Assembly (NCBI RefSeq): GCF_003696205.1
Contig: NZ_RFFI01000004.1
Location: 1 to 64,000, forward strand
Length of the DNA stretch: 64,000 nt
Direction of reading: 5' to 3'
Source: Cellulomonas triticagri
GTDB lineage: Bacteria; Actinomycetota; Actinomycetes; Actinomycetales; Cellulomonadaceae
The notes under the pieces were generated by a model, which ran no database searches, was not told the DNA's origin, and saw only the letters and a list, made by a program, of their open reading frames with translations. A program made the translations under genes and the position numbers. Shown in pieces: positions 1 through 9,920 of this stretch. Position 1 is the stretch's first letter. Each line of letters opens with the position of its first letter.

Positions 1-327
1 CGGGTCGACCGCGCGCACCGCCCGGCCGCCCGCCGCCCGCAGCGCCGCCAGACCCTCGGCGTGCGGGGTGTCGGTCGTGCAGACGGCGAGCACCTGCACC
101 CCGCGCCGGGCCAGCACCGCGAGCGCGTGCAGCGCGTCCCCGCCGTTGTTCCCCGCGCCGACGAGCGCGACCACGGACGCCCCGCGCGCTCCCCCGGCGC
201 GTTCGGCCAGGGCGCCCAGGACGTGGGTGGCGAGCGCGGTGGCGGCCTGCTGCATCAGTGGCTCCCCGCGGGCGAGCAGCGGGGCCTCCGCCGCGCGGAC
301 CTCGGACGACGTGTACGCCAGGATCAT
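1..327 (-). CDS. nnr: NAD(P)H-hydrate epimerase/dehydratase, N-terminal part
   Basis: The visible 109 codons match the YjeF_N epimerase domain, which in bacteria is usually fused to an ADP-dependent NAD(P)H-hydrate dehydratase. The enzyme repairs hydrated NADH and NADPH. The glycine-rich motif VGAGNNGGDALHALAVL is plainly visible near residues 52-68. The gene runs off the left edge, so the dehydratase half cannot be checked. The ATG at 327 is preceded by CAGGAT and a 6-nt spacer (leaderless pattern), and it is divergent from the LLM oxidoreductase 65 bp away. Family assignment is firm; that the missing half is a dehydratase is inference. Confidence 0.85.
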   Translation of the reverse strand, partial: MILAYTSSEVRAAEAPLLARGEPLMQQAATALATHVLGALAERAGGARGASVVALVGAGNNGGDALHALAVLARRGVQVLAVCTTDTPHAEGLAALRAAGGRAVRAVDP

Positions 328-333
328 CCACCC

Positions 334-386
334 ATCCTGCCGACCGCCGTGCGGCTCGCGCGACCGGGGCGCCGCGGCGCTACGTT
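334..386. promoter_or_regulatory. Divergent leaderless promoter pair, nnr / LLM oxidoreductase
   Basis: Minus strand: CAGGAT (334-339) lies 6 nt before the nnr ATG at 327. Plus strand: TACGTT (381-386) lies 6 nt before the LLM ATG at 393. No Shine-Dalgarno sequence fits between either box and its start. At this distance a -10 box would place the transcript start on or next to the start codon. Confidence 0.6.
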
Positions 387-392
387 CGGCGC

Positions 393-1379
393 ATGCGATT
401 CGGACTTTTCATCCCCCAGGGCTGGCGGCAGGACCTCACCGGCATCGAGCCGCGCGACCACTGGTCCGTCATGAGCGGCCTCGCGACGTACGCCGACGAG
501 GGCGACGCCTTCGACTCGATCTGGGTCTACGACCACGTGCACGCCGTCCCCGAGCCGAACGGCGAGGCCACCCACGAGGCGTGGAGCCTGATCAACGCGT
601 ACGCCGCGACGACCCGGCGCGTCACGCTCGGCCAGATGTGCACCTGCATGGCCTACCGGAACCCGGCCTACCTCGCGAAGGTCGCCGCGACCGCCGACGT
701 CATCTCCGGAGGGCGCGTCCAGATGGGCATCGGCGCGGGCTGGTACGAGCACGAGTGGCGCGCCTACGGCTACGGCTTCCCGTCCGCGGGCGAGCGCATC
801 GCCATGCTCGACGAGGGCGTGCAGATCATGAAGCAGATGTGGACCAACGGGGTCGCGACCCTCGACGGCGTGCACTACCAGGTCGACGGGGCGCAGCTCG
901 CGCCGCTGCCGCTGCAGGTCGACGGTCCCCCGCTGTGGATCGCGGGCGGCGGCGAGCGCAAGACCCTGCGGGTGGCCGCGGAGCACGCGCAGTACACGAA
1001 CTTCGACGGCAGCCCCGAGGGTTTCGCCCACAAGTCGGCCGTGCTCGCCGAGCACTGCGCGGCCATCGGGCGCCCGTTCGAGGAGATCACGCGGTCCGCC
1101 AACTACAACGTCGTCATCGGGCGGACCGAGGCCGAGGTGGACGACCGGATCGCCTGGATCGAGGAGCACTACGCCCGCACCGTGCCCGCCAAGGCCCCGG
1201 AGGTCGCCGAGCAGTTCCGGCGTGGGCCGCTCGTGGGCACCCCGGAGCAGATCGTGGACACCCTGACGACGCTGCGCGACCTCGGGATGACCTACGCGAT
1301 CACGTACTTCGCGGAGGCCGCCTACGACCGCAGCGGCATCGACCTGTTCGCGCGCGAGGTCGTCCCGGCCCTGCGCTGA
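393..1379 (+). CDS. LLM-class F420-dependent oxidoreductase
   Basis: A 328-residue luciferase-like monooxygenase fold protein. The N-terminus MRFGLFIPQGWR and the overall length match the actinobacterial Rv1855c-like F420-dependent subfamily. Such enzymes bind coenzyme F420 in a TIM barrel and move hydride to or from an unknown substrate. TACGTT ends 6 nt before the chosen ATG, and no ribosome binding site is present, so the longer in-frame reading from 258 is not used. It is transcribed divergently from nnr and convergently with acpS. The family call is strong; the substrate is unknown. Confidence 0.88.
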   Translation: MRFGLFIPQGWRQDLTGIEPRDHWSVMSGLATYADEGDAFDSIWVYDHVHAVPEPNGEATHEAWSLINAYAATTRRVTLGQMCTCMAYRNPAYLAKVAATADVISGGRVQMGIGAGWYEHEWRAYGYGFPSAGERIAMLDEGVQIMKQMWTNGVATLDGVHYQVDGAQLAPLPLQVDGPPLWIAGGGERKTLRVAAEHAQYTNFDGSPEGFAHKSAVLAEHCAAIGRPFEEITRSANYNVVIGRTEAEVDDRIAWIEEHYARTVPAKAPEVAEQFRRGPLVGTPEQIVDTLTTLRDLGMTYAITYFAEAAYDRSGIDLFAREVVPALR

Positions 1380-1421
1380 CGGACGACGCGGGGCGCCGCA
1401 CCGCACGGGCGGCGGCGCGCG

Positions 1422-1775
1422 TCAGTCGCGCTCGGCGACGACCATGGCCGACGCGATGCCCGCGTCGTGGCTCAGGCTGAGGTGGAACCGGGTGACCCGG
1501 GCGGCCGCCGCCGCGGCGGCGACCGTCCCGCGGACCTCCACCACCGGCTGCTGGCCGCGGACGCGCCGGACGGTGGCGTCCTGCCACGACATCCCCGCGG
1601 GAGCGCCCAGCGCCTTGGCGATCGCCTCCTTGGCCGCGAACCGCGCGGCCAAGGAGGCGGGCGCCAGGTCCCGCTCCTCGGGGGTGAACAACCGCTCCCG
1701 CAGCGCGGGCACGCGCTCGACGGTCGCCAGGAACCGGGCGACGTCGACGACGTCGATCCCCACCCCGACGATCAC
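1422..1775 (-). CDS. acpS: Holo-[acyl-carrier-protein] synthase
   Basis: A 117-residue 4'-phosphopantetheinyl transferase of the AcpS family. It moves phosphopantetheine from CoA to the conserved serine of acyl carrier protein. The family motifs are visible: [10 protein letters not shown] (residues 6-15), with the first metal-binding aspartate, and [12 protein letters not shown] (46-57). Length is typical. The GTG start overlaps the glmS stop by four bases (GTGA), so translation is probably coupled to glmS. The pairing with glmS and nnr is common in actinobacteria. Confidence 0.93.
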   Translation of the reverse strand: MIVGVGIDVVDVARFLATVERVPALRERLFTPEERDLAPASLAARFAAKEAIAKALGAPAGMSWQDATVRRVRGQQPVVEVRGTVAAAAAAARVTRFHLSLSHDAGIASAMVVAERD

Positions 1776-3628
1776 TCGACGGTGACCGACTTCGCGAGGT
1801 TGCGCGGCTGGTCGACGTCCAGGCCGCGGGCGGTCGCGAGCTCGCACGCGAAGATCTGCAGCGGCACGACGGACAGCAGCGGGGCGAGCAGCGTCGGGCT
1901 CTGCGGCACGAAGAACACCTCGTCCCCAAACGCCTTCACCGCGTCGTCGCCGTCCTCCGCGATGACCAGGGTGCGGGCGCCGCGGGCGCGGATCTCCTGG
2001 ATGTTGGAGACGACCTTGGAGTGCAGCGAGTCGCGGCCGCGCGGGCTCGGGACGATGACGAACACCGGCTGCCCGGGCTCGATCAGGGCGATCGGGCCGT
2101 GCTTGAGCTCGCCCGCCGCGAAGCCCTCGGCGTGGATGTACGCGATCTCCTTGAGCTTGAGCGCGCCCTCCAGGGCCACCGGGAACCCGACGTGCCGGCC
2201 GAGGAACAGCACCGAGGAGGTGTCGGCCATCCAGCGCGCGATCTCCCGCACGCGCCCGGACCGGTCGAGGACCTCCTGGATCTTGCCGGGCATGGCCCGC
2301 AGGTCCTCGAGGATCTCGGCGATCTCGTCGGCGAACTTGTTGCCCCGCAGCTGCGCCAGGTACAGGCCCAGCAGGTAGGCGGCGGTGATCTGCGCGAGGA
2401 ACGCCTTGGTCGACGCGACCGCGACCTCGGGCCCGGCGTGCGTGTAGAGCACGGCATCGGACTCGCGCGGGATCGTCGAGCCGTGGGTGTTGCAGATCGC
2501 GAGGACCTTCGCGCCCTGCTCGCGGGCGTGCCGGACGGCCATGAGGGTGTCCATGGTCTCGCCGGACTGCGAGATCGCGACGACCAGGGTGCGGGCGTTG
2601 AGGATCGGGTCCCGGTAGCGGAACTCGTGCGCGAGCTCGACCTCGACGGGGATGCGGCACCAGTGCTCGATGGCGTACTTCGCGACGTGGCCGGAGTACG
2701 CCGCGGTGCCGCAGGCGATGACGATGATCTTGTCGACCGCGCGCAGCACGGACTCGTCGATCTTCAGGTCGTCGAGGACCAGGCGGCCCTGGGTGTCGGT
2801 GCGGCCGAGCAGGGTGTCCTGCACGGCCTGCGGCTGGTCCGCGATCTCCTTCTCCATGAAGGAGCGGAAGCCGCCCTTCTCGGCGGCGGCGGCGTCCCAG
2901 TCGATCGTGTACTCGCGGCCCTGCGCGGGGTTGCCGTCGAAGTCGGTGACGGCGACCGAGCGCGGGGTGATGACGACGACCTGGTCCTGCGCGAGCTCGA
3001 GCGCCCGGCGGGTCTCCGCGATGAACGCGGCGACGTCGGAGCCCAGGTAGTTCGCGCCGTCGCCGAGGCCGACGACGAGCGGGGAGTCGTGGCGGGCGCC
3101 GACGACGGTGTCCGGGTGGTCCTCGTGCACGGCGAGCAGCGTGAACGTGCCGTGCAGGCGGCGCACGACGGTCCGCATGGCCTCGGCGAGGTCCTTGACG
3201 TCGTCGTAGGCGCGGGACACGAGGTGGGCGACGACCTCGGTGTCGGTCTCGGACAGCAGCTCGGCGCCGGTCGCGAGGAGCTCCTCGCGCAGCACGGCGT
3301 AGTTCTCGACGATGCCGTTGTGGATCAGCGCGAGGCCGCCCGCGACGTGCGGGTGCGCGTTGACGTCGGTGGGACCGCCGTGGGTCGCCCACCGGGTGTG
3401 CCCGATGCCCGCGGTCGCGCCCGGCAGCGGCTGCTCGTCCAGCAGCCCGACCAGGTTCGCGAGCTTGCCCGCCTTCTTGGCCGTGGCGAGGCCGCCGGCC
3501 CCGGTGACCAGTGCGACCCCGGCCGAGTCGTACCCGCGGTACTCCAGGCGGCGCAGACCCTCCATGACGACGCCGAGCGGACGCGCGTCCGGCTCGTGGT
3601 CCCCGACATACCCGACGATTCCACACAT
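1772..3628 (-). CDS. glmS: Glutamine--fructose-6-phosphate aminotransferase (isomerizing)
   Basis: A 618-residue enzyme that makes glucosamine-6-phosphate from fructose-6-phosphate and glutamine, the entry step to UDP-GlcNAc and peptidoglycan. It begins [10 protein letters not shown], so Cys2 becomes the N-terminal nucleophile of the class II glutaminase domain. Two SIS isomerase domains follow, and the protein ends in the family-typical LAKSVTVE. This start is forced because the catalytic cysteine must follow Met1. TAGACT ends 7 nt upstream of the ATG and suggests a leaderless mRNA. glmM lies a few kilobases away and supplies the next step. No glmS ribozyme was seen. Confidence 0.97.
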   Translation of the reverse strand: MCGIVGYVGDHEPDARPLGVVMEGLRRLEYRGYDSAGVALVTGAGGLATAKKAGKLANLVGLLDEQPLPGATAGIGHTRWATHGGPTDVNAHPHVAGGLALIHNGIVENYAVLREELLATGAELLSETDTEVVAHLVSRAYDDVKDLAEAMRTVVRRLHGTFTLLAVHEDHPDTVVGARHDSPLVVGLGDGANYLGSDVAAFIAETRRALELAQDQVVVITPRSVAVTDFDGNPAQGREYTIDWDAAAAEKGGFRSFMEKEIADQPQAVQDTLLGRTDTQGRLVLDDLKIDESVLRAVDKIIVIACGTAAYSGHVAKYAIEHWCRIPVEVELAHEFRYRDPILNARTLVVAISQSGETMDTLMAVRHAREQGAKVLAICNTHGSTIPRESDAVLYTHAGPEVAVASTKAFLAQITAAYLLGLYLAQLRGNKFADEIAEILEDLRAMPGKIQEVLDRSGRVREIARWMADTSSVLFLGRHVGFPVALEGALKLKEIAYIHAEGFAAGELKHGPIALIEPGQPVFVIVPSPRGRDSLHSKVVSNIQEIRARGARTLVIAEDGDDAVKAFGDEVFFVPQSPTLLAPLLSVVPLQIFACELATARGLDVDQPRNLAKSVTVE

Positions 3629-3635
3629 GGGCGCG

Positions 3636-3716
3636 AGTCTAGCCGTGCGCTCCCGCGCCCCCGGCCCGCGCCTGTGGACGTCGTGTGCAGGCGGTGGCCG
3701 GGCCATCGGGCAGAAT
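3636..3716. promoter_or_regulatory. Divergent leaderless promoter pair, glmS / coaA
   Basis: Minus strand TAGACT (3636-3641) sits 7 nt before the glmS ATG. Plus strand CAGAAT (3711-3716) sits 6 nt before the coaA GTG at 3723. Neither start has a purine-rich ribosome binding site. The two -10-like boxes face away from each other across 69 bp. Confidence 0.55.
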
Positions 3717-3722
3717 CGTCGG

Positions 3723-4679
3723 GTGCGCGCCACCGACGTCCAGCCCTCGCCCTACGTCGAGCTCGACCGCGACGCGTGGGCGCGCCTGTCGGAGTCGACG
3801 CCGCTGCCGCTGACCGACGACGACGTGACCCGGCTGCGCGGCCTCGGGGACCCCATCGACCTGGCCGAGGTGGACGCGATCTACCGGCCGCTGTCCCGGC
3901 TGCTCGACCTGCACGTGACCGCGACCCGGCGCCTGCACGCGGCGTCCTCGACGTTCCTGCGCGAGGACACGCCCCGCACGCCGTTCGTGATCGGCGTCGC
4001 GGGCTCGGTCGCGGTGGGCAAGTCCACGACGGCGCGCCTGCTGCGGGAGCTGATGGCCCGCTGGCCCGCGACCCCGAACGTGGCGCTGATGACCACCGAC
4101 GGGTTCCTGCACCCCAACGCCGAGCTGGAGCGCCGGGGGCTGCTGGACCGCAAGGGCTTCCCGGAGTCGTACGACCGCCGGGCGCTGCTGCAGTTCGTCT
4201 CCCGCGTGAAGTCCGGTCAGGCCGAGGTCCGCGCACCCGTGTACGACCACCTGACGTACGACATCGTGCCTGGCGCGGAGGTCGTGGTGCGCCGCCCGGA
4301 CGTGCTGATCGTCGAGGGCCTGAACGTGCTGCAGCCCGCGCCGTCCGCGGCGGGGACGTCGACGACGTCGAACCTCGCGGTGAGCGACTTCTTCGACTTC
4401 TCGATCTACGTCGACGCCCGCACGCAGGACGTCCGGCAGTGGTACGTCGACCGGTTCCTGTCGCTGCGGTCCACGGCGTTCGCGCGGCCGGAGTCGTACT
4501 TCCACCGGTACGCGTCGCTGAGCGACGACGAGGCGCGCGCCCGCGCGGAGGGCATCTGGGACGCGATCAACGCCCCCAACCTGGTGCGGAACATCCTGCC
4601 GACCCGCAGCCGCGCGACGCTGGTGCTGACCAAGGGCACGGACCACGCGGTGCAGCGGGCCCGTCTGCGCAAGCTCTGA
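3723..4679 (+). CDS. coaA: Type I pantothenate kinase
   Basis: A 318-residue prokaryotic type I pantothenate kinase, the first and regulated step of CoA synthesis. The P-loop [12 protein letters not shown] spans residues 91-102, followed by [10 protein letters not shown] and the segment [10 protein letters not shown], all characteristic of the family. The GTG start at 3723 is preferred over far-upstream in-frame starts because the family usually begins shortly before the [12 protein letters not shown] helix and a CAGAAT box lies 6 nt upstream. It converges with the lipoprotein gene, with only 4 bp between their stops. Confidence 0.95.
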   Translation: MRATDVQPSPYVELDRDAWARLSESTPLPLTDDDVTRLRGLGDPIDLAEVDAIYRPLSRLLDLHVTATRRLHAASSTFLREDTPRTPFVIGVAGSVAVGKSTTARLLRELMARWPATPNVALMTTDGFLHPNAELERRGLLDRKGFPESYDRRALLQFVSRVKSGQAEVRAPVYDHLTYDIVPGAEVVVRRPDVLIVEGLNVLQPAPSAAGTSTTSNLAVSDFFDFSIYVDARTQDVRQWYVDRFLSLRSTAFARPESYFHRYASLSDDEARARAEGIWDAINAPNLVRNILPTRSRATLVLTKGTDHAVQRARLRKL

Positions 4680-4683
4680 GGCG

Positions 4684-5331
4684 TCAGTCCGTCGTCGGTC
4701 CGGTCGAGGCACCGGGCGTCGGGGCGACGAGCGCGACCGGGTAGTGCTCGACGTCGACCGCGTCCAGGGCGGCGAGCCCGTCGGCGACGGGCGTCGGCAG
4801 CGGCTCGCACCCGCCACCGGGGAGCACGACGCGGACCGCGACGCCGAGCGCGTCGACCAGCCACAGCTCGCTGCGGTCGCCGTCCGGCGCGCAGGTCGGG
4901 GTCGCCCCGCCCGCGGCGGACAGGGTCGAGCGCCCGGACACGGCCTCGACGAGGGGGCGCACGTCGCCCTCCAGGCGGCTCGCGGTGACCGCGGCCCAGG
5001 TCCCGGCGGCGTCGGTCAGCGTCTCGCCGGTGCTGCACCGCACGGCGGAGGCGGCGGTGAACCCCTCCGGCAGGCCGGCCGCGTCGGGGACTTCGGGGTG
5101 CCGGGCACCCGTGTAGGCCGCCGGGTCGAAGCCCAGGTCGGCGAGCACCTGCGGGGCGAGGCAGTCGGCCCCGGCCTCGACCGTGCCGGGCTGGCCGACG
5201 CTGCTGGCCCCGGCCTCGCCGGCGGTGCTCGCGTCGCCGCCGCCGGAGCACGCGCCGAGGCCCAGGAGCACGACCGCGACGGCCGCGACCAGGCGGGTGC
5301 GCGCGGGCAGGCCGAGGTGCGGTCGTGCCAT
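4684..5331 (-). CDS. Putative lipoprotein of unknown function
   Basis: A 215-residue protein with a type II signal peptide: two arginines near residues 11-13, a hydrophobic segment (14-24) and the lipobox LGAC with Cys28, predicting export and lipid anchoring. A Gly/Ser/Ala-rich linker follows. The mature part contains several cysteines that could form disulfides, and it ends in a Thr/Pro-rich tail. GAGAGGG about 9 nt upstream of the ATG serves as ribosome binding site. I do not recognise the folded domain. Its neighbours give no clear functional clue. Confidence 0.8.
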   Translation of the reverse strand: MARPHLGLPARTRLVAAVAVVLLGLGACSGGGDASTAGEAGASSVGQPGTVEAGADCLAPQVLADLGFDPAAYTGARHPEVPDAAGLPEGFTAASAVRCSTGETLTDAAGTWAAVTASRLEGDVRPLVEAVSGRSTLSAAGGATPTCAPDGDRSELWLVDALGVAVRVVLPGGGCEPLPTPVADGLAALDAVDVEHYPVALVAPTPGASTGPTTD

Positions 5332-5364
5332 TGGTGCCGCCCTCTCGTCGCCCGTGCTGCCCGG

Positions 5365-5396
5365 GACGGAGGCGGGCGCTGGGCCCGGCCTCCGTC
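5365..5396 (-). terminator. Stem-loop downstream of the DedA gene
   Basis: GACGGAGGC (5365-5373) pairs with GCCTCCGTC (5388-5396), with extra G-C pairing inside the loop. It lies 78 nt past the DedA stop and before the lipoprotein start, so it can end DedA transcription. Confidence 0.45.
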
Positions 5397-5473
5397 GCTG
5401 GGGGCGACTCCGTCGTGGCCCGGATCGAGCCTAGGGGCGCACCCCGGTGCGGGACGCCGACGAGACCGGATCG

Positions 5474-6253
5474 TTAGCGGGGCGGCGCGGATCGTTGCCG
5501 CGGCGTGACCCGGGCGTCGGACGGTGCGGGGCCCGCGCAGGCGACGGCGGGGGTGGCGAGCGCGGCGACGCCCCGGGCGTCGGCGTCGGCCTCCTCGGTC
5601 ACCACCGACGCGTCCGCCGCCGCCGCCGCGTCCGCCCGCCGGCGGCCCAGCCCGGTCCAGCGCCGCAGCACCCAGTCGATCAGCAGGCCGACCAGGGTGC
5701 CGACGACCACGCCCGCGACGACGGCGATCAGCGGGTGGTCCTCCAGCCACAGCCCGGCCCCCGCGCCGACGAGCGTCCCGTAGGCCGCCCAGGTCACCGC
5801 GGCGAGGGCGGTGAGCCCCACGAACCGCTTGCGGGGGAAGCCGAGCGCCCCGGCGGTCATGTTCACCGCGACCCGGCCCACGGGGATGTACCGCGCCGCG
5901 AGGATGAACGACGACCCGCGCTGCGCGAGCGCGTTCTCGGCCCACGCGAGGGCCTTGCGGCCGCGCTCGGTCCGGAAGATCCGCAGCCGGTGCACGTCGA
6001 CCCGGGAGCCGATGGCGTAGGCGATCTGGTCGCCCACGAACGCGCCGACCGCACCGGCGAGGGCGACCAGCGCGAGGTTCGGCGAGCCGTGCGCGACGGC
6101 GAGCGAGGCGAGGGCGATCACGACGGACTCGCTCGGCACGGGCGGGAAGAAGCCGTCGACGGTCGCGAACAGCACGAGAGCGGGGTAGACCCAGAGCGAC
6201 TCCGCGAGGGTGGGCACCCACCCCTCGACGGCGCTGATCCAGTCCTGCAGCAC
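5474..6253 (-). CDS. DedA family (VTT domain) membrane protein
   Basis: A 259-residue multi-pass membrane protein of the DedA/SNARE-associated family. Family members are proton-coupled and have been linked to flipping of phospholipid or undecaprenyl-phosphate carriers. The signature PPVPSESVVIALASLA lies near residues 35-50, and the second re-entrant segment with AARYIPVGRVAVNMTAGALG is near 135-155. The C-terminal 60 residues are Ala/Asp-rich and variable. GGAG about 10 nt before the GTG start is a plausible ribosome binding site. Specific transport role unknown. Confidence 0.9.
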   Translation of the reverse strand: MLQDWISAVEGWVPTLAESLWVYPALVLFATVDGFFPPVPSESVVIALASLAVAHGSPNLALVALAGAVGAFVGDQIAYAIGSRVDVHRLRIFRTERGRKALAWAENALAQRGSSFILAARYIPVGRVAVNMTAGALGFPRKRFVGLTALAAVTWAAYGTLVGAGAGLWLEDHPLIAVVAGVVVGTLVGLLIDWVLRRWTGLGRRRADAAAAADASVVTEEADADARGVAALATPAVACAGPAPSDARVTPRQRSAPPR

Positions 6254-6563
6254 GGGTCATCAGCTCCTGGGTCGTGGCGGCTGGCCTGCATCGGCCTCGG
6301 GGCCGACCGGCGACGTCCACGCTAGGTGCGCGCCGCGGGCCGCGACATGGGGGACTCCCCCGAGTCCCCCCTGGTCCTCCCCCCATCCTCGCCCGGGGCC
6401 TCGCGCGGCGCGTCAGCCCCGGGGGCGACGTCCGGGCGCACCTCGTCCGCCCTGCGACGGACCCCGGCACGGGCCAGGAACGAGCCCGTGCGCACCAGTG
6501 CACCACGGGGTGCCGACAGGGCTCACGCCCTTTCCGTGACGGGAGGGTGAACGCTCGCCGGCG
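6254..6563. other. Intergenic region between def and the DedA gene
   Basis: No convincing gene was seen. It contains a hairpin with arms GGGGGACTC (6349-6357) and GAGTCCCCC (6362-6370). A weak -10-like TAGCGT on the minus strand (6319-6324) may start the DedA transcript. Confidence 0.4.
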
Positions 6564-6574
6564 TCAGGCGAGCG
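6552..6574 (-). terminator. Hairpin overlapping the def stop codon
   Basis: CGCTCGCC (6552-6559) pairs perfectly with GGCGAGCG (6567-6574) around a 7-nt loop that contains the def stop. A second hairpin follows at 6349-6370. Either could end def transcription. Confidence 0.45.
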
Positions 6575-7271
6575 GGAAGCCGAGGGTGCGCGCCGCGTCC
6601 TCGGGGCGGGGCTGCGACGCCCAGTGCGCACCGAGGTCGTCGGTGGCGGCGAGCGATCGGGTGTGCGCGCGGTCCAGGTACAGCGTGCCGTTCAGGTGGT
6701 CGGTCTCGTGCTGCACGATCCGCGCGGGCCACCCGGTGACGACCTCGTCCAGGGCGGTCCCGTGCTCGTCCTGCCCGGTGAGCCGCAGGCGGCGCAGGCG
6801 CGGCACGACCGCCTGGTACCCGACGACGCTGAGGCAGCCCTCGTAGAACGACACCTGCTCGACCGGCTCGTCGGGGACGGGTGCGTAGTGCGGGTTGACC
6901 AGCACCCGGAACGGCATCGCGGGCCGCTCGCGGACCTCGCCGTGCTCGGTGCCCTCGGCGCCGGGGTCGGCGAGCACCGTGAGGGCGAGCGGCAGCCCGA
7001 CCTGCGGGGCGGCGAGGCCCACGCCGGGCGCGGCGTGCATGGTGCGGCGCATCAGCGCGACCAGCGCGGTGAGCTCGGCGTCGTCCACCTGCCCGTCGAA
7101 CGGCACCGCGCGCAGGCGCAGCGCCGGGTGCCCGGCCTGCACGATCGGGACCGTGCCGGACGGGTCGGCCGCGGCGGTGTCGATCAGCCGCAGCACGTGC
7201 TCGCGGACGACCGCCGCGGGCCACGTCGCGCGCGGCGCGAGCGGCGAGGGGTCGTCGTGGTCGGCTGCCAC
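6564..7271 (-). CDS. def: Peptide deformylase
   Basis: A 235-residue deformylase that removes the N-formyl group from new proteins. All three metal-site motifs are intact: GVGLAAPQ (residues 83-90), EGCLS (144-148) and QHETDH (187-192), giving the Cys and two His metal ligands and the catalytic Glu. It has an N-terminal extension of about 40 residues compared with short deformylases. The GTG at 7271 lies 11 bp after the glmM stop, with GAGGGGCGG upstream, so it is read as the second gene of a glmM-def unit. Confidence 0.95.
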   Translation of the reverse strand: MAADHDDPSPLAPRATWPAAVVREHVLRLIDTAAADPSGTVPIVQAGHPALRLRAVPFDGQVDDAELTALVALMRRTMHAAPGVGLAAPQVGLPLALTVLADPGAEGTEHGEVRERPAMPFRVLVNPHYAPVPDEPVEQVSFYEGCLSVVGYQAVVPRLRRLRLTGQDEHGTALDEVVTGWPARIVQHETDHLNGTLYLDRAHTRSLAATDDLGAHWASQPRPEDAARTLGFPLA

Positions 7272-7282
7272 GCCGCCGCCCC

Positions 7283-8632
7283 TCAGAGCGCCAGGCGGGC
7301 GCGGACGACCTCGGCGAGGCCCCCGGCGACGCGGTCGGCGTCGTCCTGCGTCGCGGCCTCGACCATGACCCGCACCAGCGGCTCGGTACCCGAGGAGCGC
7401 AGCAGCACCCGGCCGGTGGTGCCGAGGACGGCCTCGGCGTCCGCGACCGCGGCGGCGACGTGCTCGTCGCTTCCCGCGCGGGCCTTGTCGACGCCGGGGA
7501 CGTTGATCAGGGTCTGCGGCAGGCGGCGCACGACGGCCGCCAGCTCGCTGAGCTTCTGCCCGGTGGCCGCGACGCGCGCGGCCAGCTGCAGCGCGGTGAG
7601 CGCGCCGTCGCCGGTGGTGGCGTGGTCGGCCAGGATGACGTGCCCGGACTGCTCGCCGCCGAGGTTGTAGCCCCCGGCGCGCATGGCCTCCAGCACGTAC
7701 CGGTCGCCGACGCCGGTCTCGACGGTGCGGACGCCCGCCGCCTGCATCGCGAGGCGCAGGCCGAGGTTGCTCATGACCGTGACGACGAGGGTGTCGTGGG
7801 CGAGGAGCCCGCGCTCGCGCAGGTCGAGGGCGAGGACGCCCATGATCTGGTCGCCGTCGACCAGCGCACCGGTGTGGTCGACCGCGAGGCAGCGGTCGGC
7901 GTCCCCGTCGAACGCCACGCCGAGGTCCGCCCCGGAGGCGACGACGGCGGCCTGCAGCTGCTCGGGGTGCGTGGACCCGCAGGCCTCGTTGATGTTGCGG
8001 CCGTCGGGCGACGCGTTGATGACGACGACGTCCGCGCCCGCCTCGCGCAGGGCGGCGGGGCCGACCTCGGAGGCCGCGCCGTTCGCGCAGTCCACCGCGA
8101 CGCGCAGGCCGGTGAGGTCGTGGCCCAGCGTCGAGACGAGGTGCTCGACGTACTGCTCGCCCGCGCGGCCGGTGTCCGAGCGGATGCGGCCGACGGCGGC
8201 GCCGACGGGGCGCTCCCAGTCCTCGCGCAGCCGCTGCTCGATGGCGTCCTCGAGCTCGTCGTCGAGCTTGTGCCCGCCGCGGGCCAGGAACTTGATGCCG
8301 TTGTCCGGCATGGGGTTGTGCGACGCGGACAGCACCACTCCGATGTCGACGCCCAGGGCGGCGGTGAGGTGCGCGACGGCCGGGGTCGGCAGCACGCCGA
8401 CATTGAGCACGTCGACGCCGGCGCTGGCGAGGCCCGCGGCGACGGCGGCCGACAGGAACTCGCCCGACGCCCGCGGGTCGCGGCCGACGACAGCGCGCGG
8501 CCGGTGCCCGGCGAACTCGCCGCGCGAGCCCAGCACGTGCGCCGCGGCGACGGACAGGTCGAGCGCGAGCTCCGCCGTCACGTCGCGGTTCGCGAGACCT
8601 CGCACCCCGTCGGTGCCGAACAGTCGTCCCAT
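7283..8632 (-). CDS. glmM: Phosphoglucosamine mutase
   Basis: A 449-residue alpha-D-phosphohexomutase that converts glucosamine-6-phosphate to glucosamine-1-phosphate, directly after the GlmS step. It begins [12 protein letters not shown]. The phosphoserine loop [13 protein letters not shown] lies near residue 100, and the metal-binding DGDADR near 240-245. The first in-frame Met at 8680 would add 16 unconserved residues, so 8632 is chosen. Purine-rich GAGGGGG lies upstream. The gene is followed by def and preceded by the rplM-rpsI terminator. Confidence 0.97.
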   Translation of the reverse strand: MGRLFGTDGVRGLANRDVTAELALDLSVAAAHVLGSRGEFAGHRPRAVVGRDPRASGEFLSAAVAAGLASAGVDVLNVGVLPTPAVAHLTAALGVDIGVVLSASHNPMPDNGIKFLARGGHKLDDELEDAIEQRLREDWERPVGAAVGRIRSDTGRAGEQYVEHLVSTLGHDLTGLRVAVDCANGAASEVGPAALREAGADVVVINASPDGRNINEACGSTHPEQLQAAVVASGADLGVAFDGDADRCLAVDHTGALVDGDQIMGVLALDLRERGLLAHDTLVVTVMSNLGLRLAMQAAGVRTVETGVGDRYVLEAMRAGGYNLGGEQSGHVILADHATTGDGALTALQLAARVAATGQKLSELAAVVRRLPQTLINVPGVDKARAGSDEHVAAAVADAEAVLGTTGRVLLRSSGTEPLVRVMVEAATQDDADRVAGGLAEVVRARLAL

Positions 8633-8740
8633 GGGATCGGACCCCCTCGTCGTGGCCGCACGCGCGACCCCCAGCATCATGCCGCCCTCCGCGCCTGCGC
8701 GGGGGCGGTCGGCGCCCGCGCAGACGCGTCGGGCACCAGA

Positions 8741-8784
8741 ACGGCCGATGGCCCCGGGGTCGGACCCCCGGGGCCATCGGCCGT
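8741..8784 (-). terminator. Terminator of the rplM-rpsI operon
   Basis: A 19-bp perfect inverted repeat with arms 8741-8759 and 8766-8784 and a 6-nt loop, starting 17 nt after the rpsI stop. The very stable GC-rich stem without a long U-tract is the usual form in high-GC actinobacteria. Confidence 0.85.
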
Positions 8785-8801
8785 CGTCGCTGATCCGCGG
8801 A

Positions 8802-9290
8802 TCAGCGCTTGGAGTACTGCGGAGCCTTGCGGGCCTTCTTGAGACCGGCCTTCTTGCGCTCCACGACGCGGGGGTCGCGGGTCAGGAAGCCGGCCTTCTT
8901 CAGCGCCGGGCGGTTGTGCTCCTCGTCGATCGCGTTCAGCGCGCGGGCGATGCCCAGGCGCAGCGCGCCGGCCTGGCCGGTGACGCCGCCGCCGTTGATG
9001 CGGGCGATGACGTCGAAGCGACCCTCGACGTCGACCAGCTTCAGCGGGGAGTTGACGAGCTGCTGGTGCACCTTGTTCGGGAAGTAGTCCTCGAGGGTGC
9101 GGCCGTTGATCGTCCACTGGCCGGTGCCGGGCACCAGGCGCACGCGGGCGATGGCCTCCTTGCGGCGGCCCAGCGCGCGGCCGGGGGCCGTCAGGCTCTG
9201 GCCGCGGCCCGTGGGGGCCTGCGTCTCGGAGGTGTAGCTGCTGGGCGTCTCGCCGCCCTCGAGGTCGATGTCGACCGTGGTCTCGGCCAT
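8802..9290 (-). CDS. rpsI: 30S ribosomal protein S9
   Basis: A 162-residue S9 protein whose C-terminal tail reaches the ribosomal P site. The family core [17 protein letters not shown] and the C-terminal YSKR with the conserved terminal arginine are visible. The first 35 or so residues (acidic, Ser/Thr-rich) are an extension common in actinobacteria. It is co-transcribed with rplM, 35 bp upstream, and the pair ends at a strong terminator. Confidence 0.97.
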   Translation of the reverse strand: MAETTVDIDLEGGETPSSYTSETQAPTGRGQSLTAPGRALGRRKEAIARVRLVPGTGQWTINGRTLEDYFPNKVHQQLVNSPLKLVDVEGRFDVIARINGGGVTGQAGALRLGIARALNAIDEEHNRPALKKAGFLTRDPRVVERKKAGLKKARKAPQYSKR

Positions 9291-9325
9291 GTGTCTCGCG
9301 TCCTGTTCCGGTGTGCTCGAGGGCG

Positions 9326-9772
9326 TCAGCCCTGCGCGACCTGGGTGATCTCGAAGGGCTTCGGCTGCTGGGCGGCGTGCGGGTGCTCCGCACCGGCGTA
9401 GACCTTGAGCTTGGTGAGCTGCTGGCGGGCCAGCGAGGTCTTCGGGAGCATGCCACGCACGGCCTTCTCGATCGCACGCTCGGGGTGCTTGTCGAGCAGG
9501 TCGGAGTACGTGGTCGCCCGCAGACCGCCCGGGAATCCCGAGTGGCGGTAGGCGAGCTTGGTCTCCCGCTTGTTGCCGGTCAGGGCCACCTTGTCCGCGT
9601 TGATGACGATGACGAAGTCGCCGCCGTCCACGTGCGGGGCGAAGGTCGCCTTGTGCTTGCCGCGCAGCAGGACTGCCACGTGGGAGGCCAGGCGGCCCAG
9701 GACGACGTCGGTCGCGTCGACGACGTACCAGTTCCGCTGGACGTCGCCGGGCTTCGGGGTGTACGTGCGCAC
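9326..9772 (-). CDS. rplM: 50S ribosomal protein L13
   Basis: A 148-residue L13, an early-assembly 23S rRNA binder. It begins [20 protein letters not shown] and contains the family segment [15 protein letters not shown]. The GTG at 9772, with AGAAGG about 8 nt upstream, is chosen over an in-frame start at 9919 that would add about 50 unconserved residues from the mRNA leader. It is the first gene of the rplM-rpsI operon behind a clear promoter. Confidence 0.97.
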   Translation of the reverse strand: MRTYTPKPGDVQRNWYVVDATDVVLGRLASHVAVLLRGKHKATFAPHVDGGDFVIVINADKVALTGNKRETKLAYRHSGFPGGLRATTYSDLLDKHPERAIEKAVRGMLPKTSLARQQLTKLKVYAGAEHPHAAQQPKPFEITQVAQG

Positions 9773-9920
9773 GGTCGTTGCCTTCTCTATGTCTCTGACT
9801 GTGTCCACGGCAATCCCGTAGAAGCCGGGGTCAGCCGATGAGTACCGTCCGTGCGTCGTCCGTGGACCGGTGAGTGGGAACGCACCAGGGTCGACACCGA
9901 CGGACGCACAACGACTCACC

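Noticed and set aside
3629-3722. glmS ribozyme or riboswitch upstream of glmS
   Set aside because: Only 94 bp separate glmS and coaA and the -10 box is 7 nt from the start codon, leaving no leader for a ribozyme.
2021-4744. A 907-codon frame across glmS and coaA
   Set aside because: It is antisense to glmS and then out of frame over coaA; both real genes have clear catalytic motifs.
9773-9919. N-terminal extension of L13
   Set aside because: The region holds the rplM leader, and L13 proteins start at VRTYTP; a ribosome binding site precedes GTG 9772.
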